Shown: positions 12,651-22,980 of the stretch, piece by piece | How the letters are laid out: every line of letters starts with the position of its first letter | Numbering within the stretch: position 1 is the stretch's first letter | Assembly: GCA_001953115.1 (NCBI GenBank) | Contig: LSSL01001408.1 | Coordinates: 1 to 23,016 of the forward strand | Origin: Smittium mucronatum | Lineage: Eukaryota > Kickxellomycota > Harpellomycetes > Harpellales > Legeriomycetaceae | Reading direction: 5' to 3' | DNA: 23,016 bases | The notes under the pieces: generated by a model | Database searches by the model: none | What the model was told of the DNA's origin: nothing | The model's input: only the letters and a program-made list of their open reading frames with translations | Program-made: the position numbers and the translations under genes

Positions 12651-12664
12651 TTTTTTTTTTTTTT
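12651..12664. repeat. T14 tract (A14 on the minus strand)
   Basis: A 14-base T run separates the recognisable RT remnant from the unknown remnant at 12754-13103. On the minus strand it reads A14, so it could be the poly(A) tail of whatever lies upstream on that strand, or an expanded homopolymer that added a frameshift. Confidence 0.6.
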
Positions 12665-12753
12665 AACGCAGAATTTTTTTTTAAACTTTATAAAAATGAA
12701 CAAAAACACTGTTAAAAAATTTAAAAAAAGTTGAAAAAATTCGAAAAATTTTC

Positions 12754-13103
12754 CTACCCAACTCCGCTTCGCTGCTCTAACAGCTCCGTACCCACCGGGT
12801 ATTGTTTCAAGGGGGCTGGTGATCTATTAATACTTTCCAGTATTTTTTCTGCTTCGTTTTTCCAAAAAGGACTAATGGGAGCAAAATGGGTTACAGGTAA
12901 AATGTCTAGGAAGTTTTATGCGTTATATACTTCCGAATTAGGATGTAATTTTACCAAATAGATTACACTAGTTTTCAAATTAAATCCACTATTTACCAAC
13001 CAACTTTCGCTATTGTTGAGTTCGAATGCTCTATGTCCAATTCAATTTCATATTTTTGTAATTGCTTGCACCATTTATGTAATTGATGGAGAAAAGGTGA
13101 ATA
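12754..13103 (-). pseudogene. Broken coding remnant of unknown family
   Basis: Minus-strand translation gives a protein-like stretch in two frames. The first, 13103-12996, contains LHKWCKQLQKYEIELDIEHS and ends IAKVGW. A one-base frameshift leads to GFNLKTSVIYLVKLHPNSEV, one in-frame TAA, then ILPVTHFAPISPFWKNEAEK and YPVGTELLEQRSGVG before TAG at 12756-12754. The codon usage and mixed composition are unlike the surrounding AT-rich DNA, so this was once coding. I do not recognise the family. It lies on the same strand and just upstream of the RT remnant, so it may be another part of that retroelement or a different mobile element. It does not match the usual endonuclease motifs as I know them. 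Confidence 0.5.
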
Positions 13104-13353
13104 TTAGGGTTTACTCAATATAAAATGTAAAAAGCACCAGAAATATACTGATTTTAATCGAAAACAACAAAAGATTTCATGAATGGAATCATTACGAATA
13201 AATACGATTAGGAAAAGAAATATATAAAGATATAAGATAATCTATCTGAGATGAAAGATTGGTATAAGGAGAGGCTAATATAATATGTTTCGTACATATC
13301 AGAAAAAAAAAACATTATAAATATGACCCAGTTTATTATACCAGAAGTGAGGA
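13104..13353. other. 3' flank of the EFR3 gene
   Basis: Spacer between the retroelement remnant and the EFR3 stop codon. Apart from the polyadenylation signal at 13332-13337 I see nothing gene-like. Confidence 0.5.
13332..13337 (-). terminator. Polyadenylation signal AATAAA of the EFR3 gene
   Basis: The minus strand reads ATAATAAACTGG starting just downstream of the stop at 13354. A canonical AATAAA 17-22 bases beyond the stop implies a very short 3' UTR. AATAAA is common by chance in AT-rich DNA, so the site is likely but unproven. Confidence 0.45.
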
Positions 13354-16300
13354 TTAGATTTTCAAATAATCAAAAACCATTTTAGTTTCAGCCTCATTAG
13401 TTATACGGTCAGTGTATTCTGGATCGACTGTGAGATCCAAAGAATATTCGGAACCAGAGTCCGAGTTATATGAATCTTGATTATTTCCATGAACGTTAGG
13501 AGATGTCCCACCAATGCTTCTTTTTCCAGATCTAGAAGGTAGGGTGAAATTCATCTCAAGAAGATTATTCATCAAATTGAAACCATCGGCAAGAGCGTAC
13601 TTAAGGTCATTGGCATTAATGGAAGGCTTAATATTTGGTTCAGGGCCTTGATCCCTAGATGTAAGGTCACTATTAGATATAGGGGTTTTTAAATCTAACT
13701 TATTGTTGGACCGGGTTCTGCTGTTGGATTCGGGAACTATTTCGAATTCAATTAAACCCAGCTCTAATTCATGTCTAAAAGTACTATGACCCTCGTCCTT
13801 GAAGTTACGGGTAGGAGCAGACACTTGTGGGGAACCCAGAGGATCAGGAATGACCTCAGTAGACAAATCAGTAACAACAGCTTCAGTATCGTTAATCGAA
13901 AGTGATCCAGTAGATTTGTTTTCGACAAGAGAAAACATGTTATTTGAAGCAATAACAACCATATCAGCATTCGGATCTGAGTTAACTTGGATAGCAGGCA
14001 AGCCACCCGAATTTTGATCTTTTTTATGTAAAGAGCGATTAAGATCATCATCCGTGACTAACTTATCACCGACATCATACAAATTAATGGAATCTATTTC
14101 TCCTCCGAAATCAATTTCAAACTTCCCAAGGCCGCTGGGACTTGTCTTTTGAGCCCCGGATCGCACCTTACCTGAAGAATTAGCCGGTGAAGACCCTATA
14201 GATTTAAAGCTATTTTGGAGATGAGGGTACAGTAAAGAAAGATCCCTCAAAAACTCATTGAGAGACTTTAAACCATCAGCGGAAATGTCACGCTTTATAT
14301 TAACATCTTTATCGGATTCCCCGCTCGCCAAAAAATCTGTAATCTGCGAGAAGTCCCAAAAGGATACATCCTTGTTGGGTATTACAAATGGGTGATTATC
14401 GGTTAGCCAATTAACTACAGGATTAAACAAATCCAGCTCAACTTGTGACTTCCAACAATCATTAATTTTTTGATTGGCAGTTACTTGATCAACGTAATTA
14501 GAAAGAGACTTGGTGGGGTTTTCAGATGATTCAGATTGAGAATTAACGGTAGTAGAAGTTTGGGAAGAAATTTGGTTAAGGATATGACCATAAATAGTCT
14601 GAACGAAGCAAAAGTGATCCAAGAACGAATGAACCTCTTTTAGATCGGCAATTGAGCTGTCGATCTTAGAATCATGAGATAAGTATTGTTTTGATGATGA
14701 CTCGAGGCCATTTACCGAATTAGTTTTAATCGAATTGGGTGCTGAAAAGTCAAGAGATTTAGCCAAATCTACAGCTAAACCATAACAAGGAACTATATTC
14801 TGGTAAATTCCATTAATTATTTGAAGTGGGGTTGGATCCTGAGTGATGGGGCTAGTATTTGTATAAACAGATAAGAAACTGTTTGCGATCAAAAAATCAC
14901 AAACACTGTTTGGGGTGACTAAGGAGTTAACCAACAACTTAAACATGGCATGGAGTACATAAGAAACCGATGAGTCGCCACCCATGTTGCTGGAAAAGAG
15001 ATTATTTCTGCCATCAGCAGAAACTGAATGATCATTATGGAAAGGTGATGAAGAGAATTGATTCAAAAGTTTTAAATTATTCTTTTCCAGGGTAGCCATG
15101 TCAAACTGCGACTTAAGGGTACTTTTTCTCTGTATGGAAATAATGTTTCTGTCCAAACCCGCTTCCTCATCCCCGGTATTCGATTGGAAGTTAGCTTGTT
15201 TTGAAATTGATATGTCTTGACTATTTGAGGTTGGATCAAAGGAACTAAATTGAGAACTAAAGCTTTCAAGCCTAAGCTTGAGATCATTTTCGTCATGAAT
15301 AGTACCCGAGTAAGATGGCTGGACATTGGGAAAAGTACTTTTTTCAGTCTGACTGAAGGACAGAATATTTGCTGCACGAGGACTGGAGACATTATTTTTG
15401 ATTGAATTAACTTGCAGTGAAGTGTTATATTCAAGAGTTAAAACCAAAATCTGACCAGATAAAATTCTTATTCGAGGATCTATGGATGTCAACATGATTT
15501 GAACAACGGGTTTGAATGAGGTCCAGTTGATACCGTTTTTTGGAGGGTTATAAGATGGGCGGATTGAATTAGATGCGGATCTTTCCAAAGAGGCTTTTAA
15601 GAGATTTGACACGACTGAACGAATAGCCTTAAGAAGCCAAATAGACTTCGAGTATAATTCAGAAGAGACTAAACCATCAATGGAAGAAGTATAGTTAGTA
15701 ACATTGGGGTAGTCATGAGATAGAGGGGGACTCAAAAGGGAATGTGTATCAATCAAATTAGAAATGTAATTAATAACGTCCGAATCTTGATTTTCGTAGT
15801 TTTGATTCTTGGTCAAACCACCAATAGTTAATAGAAGAGTTTCCAAGAGCTTATTGACCAATAAGGAGGCCTCCTGAGCAGAATTTAAATCTGAAGACTT
15901 AGCAGAGGGTTCAGAAACACTTTCCAGAGAAAAGTTTAAATCAACATTGGAACAATCATCATTTTTAGAAACCTCGATAAGAGTAGAAACAAGCTTCGAT
16001 AGCACCTCGAGAATTGAAACGCCGACGAGCACAACTGGACCATTTACGAGTCTTTCTAAAATATAAACGACAGACAATTGGATTTTGTTTCTCAAGTTTG
16101 AGGAAATCAAACAGGATGAGGTGGATGAATGATTCTGGTGGCCAGGATCTTGGGATACAGTTTTATCCAAATATATTAGGATTTCGGATATAATTACAGA
16201 GCGGTACTGAGGGCTTATTATACTTGTTATGAAATCAAAAATGTCGCAAGGGAATTGAGGCTGATCCCAAGACTCGCTGAAAGATTCCATAAACTTGAAG

Positions 16301-17657
16301 AAGGAAATGACAATCAAACGCAGATTTGATCTATAAGAAGATTCTACAATGGAGCTCAGAACGTACCAGACACCTCTTCTTATGGAATTTGATATGTCAA
16401 CATCATCGGATTTTGTATCGGAAAGACTCAAACTGAATACCTCAACCGCAGACTCTTCAGAGTCACTCAGAGTTATGGAAAATGGATCAGAACCCTTATT
16501 AGAGGAATTAAACTTCTTTTCGTGGTCTGAATTGTCAGATTTACCCTCTTTTGAAGCAAGCCTGGCATTCAAGCTATTATTAGAGTCCTTTGGCTTACCA
16601 AAGAAGAGTATCGGAGATGAAGTAGGCTCCAGAGAGTTATCAAGGTTGGGGTTGGGAACTATTGAAGGCAATGCGCCAACACTAAATAGGACCCACATTT
16701 TTTTCAAAAGACTAGAAATAATTTTATTAAGCTCAGTTAAACCATCACCGATATAAGTATCTTGGCAGACAGCAACGTAATACAAGACTTTCAAAGACAT
16801 GGCGTGGTAACTGAAATAACAAGTTAAACAAGGGATAGCACTTTAGCTTAATTTCAAGAGGTGCATAAAAATAGAAAAAAGTAAATATAGAACAGTTTTT
16901 ACGTTAGCAAAGTTTTTTCGTCAGAAAAGTTCATGGTAAGAAAGCTGGAAAAAATTTCAATGGCCTGAGAGTAAGAGCTCCTCATCTCTTGATCAATGAC
17001 GACAGTAGAACCGACATGATATTTACAAAAAGAACATAGCTAAAATTGCAAGAAAAAACGTAAATAAAAGCTTTTACTAAATGAAATAGCAATATGGCTT
17101 ACAGTTTGAGCAGAATACCACAATAAGTCAACCCTTTTGGTCTGAGCAGCTTCAAGTATGGAATGGATAACATAGGTTCCGAAAAACCCTATGTCTCGAG
17201 AATTTGAATCCAAAAGAGCATCGAATATTTGCAATTCGACAAGAACGTCACTTGAAAAAACAAAAAAGAGGATAAAGATAAATAGGATTTTAACAAAAAA
17301 AAATAAAATAATTAAATGGGGCCAGGCTTTGACAAGGAAAAAAGCAGATAAAGATGAATAAGGAATGCAAAAAAAAAAAAAAGATAATAGTAAAAAGGAA
17401 ACTTACTTATATTTTCGGCTTCTTATATCGGACAAAAGGCGTTTGTAGAGATATTTTCCGACTTTAGCAAGTTTTACAGGCTTACTTCTGGTATAATAAG
17501 TCAAATAAGAAAGACCATTTGATAAAGGTTTAGGCTCAGCATCTTTTTCTAGCGGGAAGCAGTTCTCTACTAAAGTCGCATGCTTGAAATAGTGTCTAAA
17601 CGGGTAATAAAACATCACATGATCAATTGGTAAACAAGAATACGAAGAATTTGGCAT
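13354..17657 (-). CDS. EFR3: EFR3 homologue, plasma-membrane anchor of the PI 4-kinase complex (four exons)
   Basis: EFR3 proteins are palmitoylated or basic peripheral plasma-membrane scaffolds. With Ypp1/TTC7 they recruit the PI 4-kinase Stt4/PI4KA, which makes PI4P. My exons on the minus strand are 17657-17407, 17250-17103, 17039-16903 and 16810-13354. All joins keep frame and give 1,330 residues. The signature is at the N-terminus: HATLVENCFP, LSYLTYYTRS, KLAKVGKYLYKRLLSDI (about 62-78) and, across the first junction, RKYNDVLVELQIFDALL. Exon 3 gives KYHVGSTVVIDQEMRSSYSQ. Helical-repeat sequence continues early in exon 4 (MSLKVLYYVAV, GVWYVLSSIVESSYRSNLRL). The rest is a long Ser/Asn/Asp-rich, probably disordered region with helical patches. 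Yeast and human homologues are about 800 residues; the excess is this linker. An in-frame TGA lies nine codons upstream of the chosen ATG; Met15 is an alternative start. No stop or frameshift interrupts it. Confidence 0.92.
16811..16902 (-). other. EFR3 intron 3 (92 nt)
   Basis: Donor GTAAAA directly after CTAAC and acceptor TTATTTCAG. The split codon AC|T gives Thr179, so LLT is followed by YHAMSLKVLYY. The donor is weaker than in the other introns, but the frame is otherwise closed by TAA at the donor itself. Confidence 0.85.
17040..17102 (-). other. EFR3 intron 2 (63 nt)
   Basis: Donor GTAAGC after the codons for SAQT and acceptor CAATTTTAG. Phase 0. Reading through instead gives a poor Phe-rich tail and a stop within 15 codons. 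Confidence 0.88.
17251..17406 (-). other. EFR3 intron 1 (156 nt)
   Basis: Consensus donor GTAAGT and a T-rich stretch ending TTTTTTCAAG. The split codon AA|T gives Asn84 and restores the conserved EFR3 segment RKYNDVLVEL across the junction, which is strong support for both sites. Confidence 0.92.
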
Positions 17658-18260
17658 TTCGTAAACTAAGAATTTTCAAAGTAGTGATATAGAAGGAATC
17701 CAAAATGATAGAGGGGAGGGAAGAAATATGTGAAAATATTAAGACGTAGAATTTAATAAAGACGTTTTGAATAAATATGGTGTTTAGAAGGGATATAGAA
17801 GTTGCCAACGCAAAGTAAAATATTCAATCTAATTTGTGTATGAAAAAAACAGAATAAATAAAGCTAAACGTAAGACTCGGGAATAAAAGCGAAAATTATG
17901 TAGGATGGGTTAAAGGATGAGTACAAAGCTCTACATATCATTGAGGAAATAAATAGGGAGTAATAATGTAGAAAGAGAAAAGCAAAGGCACTCGAGGTGG
18001 AAATGGAAAGGTGATAAACCAGAAAAGATTAGGCCTCGAATAACAGCAATAAAAGGAATTAATATGTCGAAGAAGGAAAAATAAAAAGTGAGATAGGAGC
18101 AAAAATAACAAAATACCTGGTAAAAGAGTCCATTCAACAGAAAAAAAAGGGGGGGAAGGTGTCGATAGTTGGGAGAATGGTGGAAAGGAGATTGGGATTA
18201 TGGGCAAGAGAGATGAAATCAGCTGGAATTAGAGAGGGCAGAAATAATTGACAGGGGAAG
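17658..18260 (-). promoter_or_regulatory. Pyrimidine-rich 5' region of the EFR3 gene
   Basis: The + strand is about 75% purine in the samples I counted (17701-17760 and 18121-18180, 45 of 60 each), so the EFR3 coding strand is CT-rich just upstream of its start. CT-rich tracts near transcription starts are common in fungal promoters. I see no convincing TATA box. The Pro/Phe/Leu-rich reading frames here are by-products of the CT bias. A 5' non-coding exon cannot be excluded. Confidence 0.35.
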
Positions 18261-18947
18261 TTTGGAACTAGCAAGGCCATATGATCTAGTCGGAATTAAA
18301 TAATTCTTGAACAATCTGCCAAATATGTCCCTTCTCGGCTGATCCCTTTTATTTGTTTGGTTTTCAAGGTCCCACACTAACATTTGTTTGCGTGTCCAAT
18401 AAAGCCACCTAATCTCCATGCTCGAATCACATACGGTGCACCATTACCTTCGCCAAATAGAATTGCGTTTTTGTGGGTAGCCTAAGTTGCTTCCATCTGA
18501 CCGCATTCACATTCACCTTTGCGTGCTGCTGTCATATTCAACACACAAAGTGTTTGACACCCATTCAGCCAACAAAAAGACTGACTCCTTCCTTTAATCC
18601 ACTAACTGGCCGCGTTTACAAACAGGAGTGTATTCATTATATAATTGTCCAGAAAATGCAAACTATATTATGTAATGGAGTTATATGCCTCAATTATCTG
18701 TCTATTAAAAGCAATGCTTGTATAAATAATATCTTGTCGCTTATTGGATCTACTTGTTATTACTAATGTCTTTGTGTGTTATTTGCGTTTTTTGGCCAAT
18801 ATTGTTATATTGATGCCGCCAACAAAAACATCCCACCCAATGATCTGATCGCACTTTTATGTATGCTGAGCCCATAAGGAAACTCAAAACCGATAGGGTT
18901 TGGAGCCTATAAAAATTGCCATTTGCGTGCAGGCTCAGAAGTCAGGC
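18261..18947. other. Intergenic DNA of less extreme composition, no gene supported
   Basis: GC content is visibly higher than in the flanking AT-rich tracts, especially 18,420-18,640. Short open frames occur on both strands (for example + strand 18473-18766, Cys/Thr-rich, and minus strand 18419-18219). None shows a recognisable domain or consistent splice signals. The region may hold 5' regulatory sequence shared with a divergent or upstream gene. Confidence 0.3.
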
Positions 18948-19296
18948 CTAAAAAAAGGATTTCCGGGAAACTAATGGGCAGATGAGAGCATTTGAGGTAA
19001 AATAGAACCACGAATCTCTCAAAGCAGAAGCTTTCAACGCATCCATTTCCAGTTGGCTGATGGTAGCAGACATGGATTCATCTCTGTACTTCCCCATCAA
19101 GATCACATCAGTCGTGCTTGTGTTTAAAGCGCATTTTGTTACTATTTGCAAATAATACATGCTGTTTTACACCATACATACAAACAAATGATTAGAAATA
19201 GAAATTGCTTATCCTGCTATATATCTCTGCGCTAACCATTTCAGGGCCGATAGTACAAAAGATAGCTTTCAATTTTTGCTCAATCTTTTCACTAGA
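18948..19296 (-). other. Possible exons of an unrecognised gene
   Basis: Two minus-strand frames look coding. The first, 19296-19192, follows a TATTAG acceptor-like site and contains IEQKLKAIFCTIGPEMV. The second, up to TAG at 18950-18948, contains TKCALNTSTTDVILMGKYRD and SATISQLEMDALKASALRD. Both have mixed, amphipathic composition unlike the Phe/Lys/Asn-rich noise elsewhere. They can be joined in frame by a 67-nt intron (19208-19142) with a CTAAT branch-like word and acceptor CAAATAG, but the donor would be a weak GC (GCAATT), so the model is uncertain. I do not recognise a family. Other frames are also partly open here, including on the + strand. No start codon exon was identified. Confidence 0.25.
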
Positions 19297-20110
19297 CTAA
19301 TATTATTCATGTAATACTGGGTAAATCAATAAATTAGGCCAATTTACACAATTGAGACTGATGCCTAAATTTGGGCCCGTAAAGAGTTAAGAAAAAGATA
19401 ATTTCTGCTAAGAAGCCACCGTTTTATATTGGCACAGGAGCACTAAACACATTCAATACCTATACTTTGTTCTTCTAATACCATTTGCACTTTAAAAAGT
19501 TTCATTAAATTTCCAGCCACATGACTTTTATAAAAAGAACTATTTCCTAACTAAGATTCTAAGTTTCTGGTTCAGATGAGAATTTCGTAAACTGTTGTGC
19601 ATATGAAAAAGTAAAGTGTTTGCCATACACACAAGCTGTCCCTATTTCATGCTCAAATTTTATCCAACAAATATATGTTTCGATTTGTCAAGAATATAGC
19701 CTCTTTTTTACAAAATGCCAATTGTTTTTTTAATTTTTTTTTTTTTTTGAAATATTCGATCTGATTCTCTTGATATATTTAAAACGCAACCTTTTTAAAA
19801 GGCTGCTAAAAAATCGTGTGGTGGCGCCACAGAAATTTTATATAAAATCGCGTTTCCTGTCATGAATAGTTTATTAGTGTTTATATGAATTTATTTTTAT
19901 TCGCAGGACCGAAACGCATCATTCATTTGACTCAAATTTTCCTGGTTTTTCATTCACAAAATTTCAAACGTGTATTCAGCGCCTTTATGTCTGTTGACAC
20001 TCTTCCTATCGCCTTTTACCCTCCTGTTAGCCATTACATATATTTTGAAGTACATTTGATGTGTATTTTTTTTTTGTTTTTACTCGTTACACTTAATTTA
20101 TGCTGAATCT
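19297..20110. other. Intergenic region, nothing clearly coding
   Basis: Composition falls back to AT-rich from about 19,660, with a T15 tract at 19734-19748. A + strand frame at 19885-20106 is Phe-rich and has no motif. A 10-base palindrome GTGGCGCCAC at about 19,820-19,829 is GC-rich and stands out, but I cannot assign it a role. The + strand words around 19,880-20,110 may be the 3' region of a LINE whose tail follows. Confidence 0.3.
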
Positions 20111-20137
20111 AGAAATGTTTATAAGATTTGTTTTTAT

Positions 20138-20210
20138 ACCTTGTCGGCCCTAAAAAAACCTTGAAGCCTGATTTTTTGAGAATAAATCCCATCTTATCTT
20201 ATCCTATCAT
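20138..20210 (+). mobile_element. Possible LINE 3' end with pentanucleotide tail
   Basis: The order is a short imperfect hairpin (TCGGCCCT ... AAGCCTGA, about 20,144-20,171), then AATAAA at 20181-20186, then five 5-base units ATCCC, ATCTT, ATCTT, ATCCT, ATCAT at 20186-20210. Several LINE families end with a stem-loop recognised by their RT, followed by a short tandem tail, so this could be a heavily 5'-truncated insertion on the + strand. No RT coding is visible upstream. A simple microsatellite is the alternative. Confidence 0.35.
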
Positions 20211-22980
20211 AAAGTTTATTTGGATTTACATATGACTATTAGTCGAAAACGCAGTTGCATTTTTAAATTCCGGCCTTAAATCATTTAAAATTGTTCAGGT
20301 TCAATTAAATAAGTTCCTGTCAAGGATTGGAAGTAGGAAACTGTGGCTGAAATTCTTTATCAAATCCAAGATGGAATTTCAACACATTTTTCCCGATTGG
20401 ATGATATTTCTCACAAACTATCTTTAATTCCCAGAATTTAAATTTCCCTTAAAAAAAAATCAATTCTCAATGTTTTTTATTTTTTGGCGACTTTTATCTA
20501 ATAATTGCTCTGGGCAAAATTTATTTATTTATGTTCTGAAAATAACATGCCAACAACTCATAACATTGTTTATTTCATAAACCAGTAACTAAGGAGGTTT
20601 GTTTTAGCTTTTTTTCTTTATTTGGAAATTATTATCTCAATTTTTTGAGGATATGCCCTCCCGCTCCCATAGCTAATGGCATTTTTTTTAATTTCGGGAA
20701 TTCAGTCCCCCGATTTTGGGCGAATTATGTCAAATTGTAATAATAATACGAATCTTTTTAATAAAATAAACTAAGATCGATTTTTGGTTGTCCCTTTTGG
20801 CAAAAGGCAAGCATGGAAATCAATGCTTTAGTTTTCTTGTTTAAAATATAGAAATTAGATACTCTATAATTGATAAAAATATAGGCAATCCTACATACTA
20901 AAAAAAATTCTTTCATTTGTAGAAAGACTGTTATTAAATTTATGCTCATATTTTAACAATCTTAAACCTGATTTAAATTGATGAGATTTTTTTATTAATA
21001 TGGAATTCAATTATGTGGAAAATCCAGATCGACATGTGGGGGTCGGTTGAAATTTATTTTGTATTATTTCCATGATAATATGTTTTTAATTAATTTTTTC
21101 TAGTATTTATATATTTTATATAAATTCAATATAGATTTTTTTTTTTATAATAATATGGGATTTCAACATATTTCCAATATATCCCCTTTGTTATTGTATT
21201 ATAAATAAATAATAGTTTTTTTCATAAATATAACCATAAAAACCCGTTAAATTTTCTATTTTTTGAATAAGAATTACTATAAACTCTTTATGAACATAAA
21301 TTAACATGATTTTTTTTACATCGATTGTCAAAATCAACCAAGGGGCTGCAAAAATTTATCTATAATATTATTTAATTTACTAGAGTTTTTCTCTCGGTGA
21401 ACAATGTCTACTTTTAATTTTTCTTTCCCAATAATATAAATTAACTTTCGAATTATTTTCTCTGTTTGACTGGTTTTTATCTTTCAACATTAAAAGTGAG
21501 ATTACGGAAAGATTTTAAAGAGTAAATTAATCCCTAGATTTTTTTTGGAGCCAATTCCCTTTTTTAGAAAATCTAAAAATCTCGATTTGACCTCTTATTG
21601 TTAATCTAACATAACCAAACTCCATCTTTAAAATCATCGATTCTATTTTTACTTTTTTAGAACTTTCTTGGAAATTTATTTGTATTTTACCAATATAATA
21701 ATTTTTTGTTTTTAACTTTAAAAAAGTATTCTTTTTGTAGGTTCTTTTTACTGTATCTCATTGTATTAAACAAGTTCATAAGTGGAAAATAAAAGAGAAA
21801 TATTTTTCTTATTTACTATCTATAGCAAGGCTAAAAAACATATTTGATTTATAAATAATTATCCTATTTTCGGATATTCCGGGTTCTTTTCATTCCAAAA
21901 TTTCACTGTTTTTTTTGGGAGTAGAGGTGCTTCGTTAGCCTGTTGAATGCAAAGCTATTTCAATTTTTTAATTTTTAAAAATTTTCGTAAATTTAAATTG
22001 AATTTAAAGCAGTGTAAAAAAAATTTTTAGTTTTACTTATGTAATTTTTTCATTTTTTCTGTATCCTGAGGTAAAATTCAGGTGCGTTCGTTGGTAATAA
22101 TATTAACTAGAGTACAGCTTCCTAACTTTTTTTTAGTTGTTTTAATATTTTATTTCCTAAGTATATGGATTATTTAAAAGCAGGTTGTAAAATATGACTA
22201 ATTCAGGTGATCAATCTTATCGTGTAGAAAAAAGTTTATTTACCAGATTTTTTTATTATTTATTTAATGTACAGTTCTGTGCCAAGAATTACTCTTTGCT
22301 ACCATACATTATATATTGGTAATTTATGGAGCCAAGTAAAAGAATCCTGGGAACTGAATTAAATGAAGTTTTTAAAAGTTATTAACTGATCTGAATTTAA
22401 ATAAAAAATCATCAAATATTATATCGAACTAGTTATAAATAGTAAAAATTATTTTGAGAAATAGGGCTAGTCAAAATAAAGTGCAAAAAATATATCTAAT
22501 TTCTTTGTAGATTTTTCAATAAACCTTCACTGAAAATTAAGTTTACTGGGCTTTAGAAAATTATTTATTGAAACATTCTAGAGAAAATTATTACAAGTAT
22601 TTTTCATAAAATTTTACTTTGTAATTTTGATCAGGATAGTGAATAATTCCCTATTCAAAATTCTTGGTCAAAAAAATTAGTTTGAGAAATTTTCAAGTCC
22701 AAATTTACAAACATAAGACTCGTAAATAAAAAATAAAGAAAACTAAATAGACTTGGTAAATTTTTTAATACATATCTCGAGTTTCCAATATTAAATTCTG
22801 ATATAACAAATCACCTGTAAAATCTATTAATTTAAATTTAGAGAAGGATGATATTATACCCATTAGTGTTTTTTTTTTTGTATCACGAGATTTTATTGCA
22901 AGATAACGTCATAAAAACTATACTAAAAAATATGAAAAAAAGAAAAAGACATGTAGAAAAGAATATTATCCTAACTAAAA
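20211..22980. other. AT-rich, T-biased tract without recognisable genes
   Basis: Long T runs and AT-rich words dominate. The reading frame at 20949-20758 on the minus strand is composition-driven and has no motif. I see no RNA gene, convincing splice signals or transposon coding here. Confidence 0.5.

Larger units (their letters stand above)
10670..12660 (-). pseudogene. Decayed non-LTR (LINE-type) reverse transcriptase
   Basis: This is the remnant of a LINE polyprotein, an enzyme that copies element RNA into DNA at a nicked target. Reading the minus strand, the first piece (about 12,655-12,571) gives LRNMEFGGKI. After a frameshift, 12569-12297 gives MYESPKLIARVGDG, VRQGCP and ILFADDSVVIA, the FADD being the RT palm catalytic motif (12369-12380). 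Then follow INAFKCGILK, YLGYIFNDNW in another frame, KVRNAYF and KFINSVLMPIGCYG. The C-terminal part gives AIRLAARVGK, GMKSVFMKTSVARERA, STWVVGTPKW, GFQEIGKIRIG and a terminal KSFCPF where a Cys-rich motif is expected. At least seven in-frame stops and about five frameshifts show it is dead. The N run falls inside it, but skipping the gap and one duplicate copy restores a continuous frame from VGK to the MKTSVARERA block. The family call is from motifs I recognise, not from a search. Confidence 0.85.

Noticed and set aside
12394..12961. Two + strand frames of 64 and 76 codons
   Set aside because: Both are antisense to protein-like minus-strand sequence: the FADD block of the RT and the unknown coding remnant.
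13764..16756. Further frames of 70-135 codons on both strands inside the EFR3 last exon
   Set aside because: Shadows of the EFR3 coding frame, without motifs.
17931..18207. Overlapping Pro/Phe/Leu-rich minus-strand frames that look like membrane segments
   Set aside because: The hydrophobic composition follows directly from the CT-rich strand upstream of EFR3; two different frames look equally membrane-like, which is a sign of composition bias.
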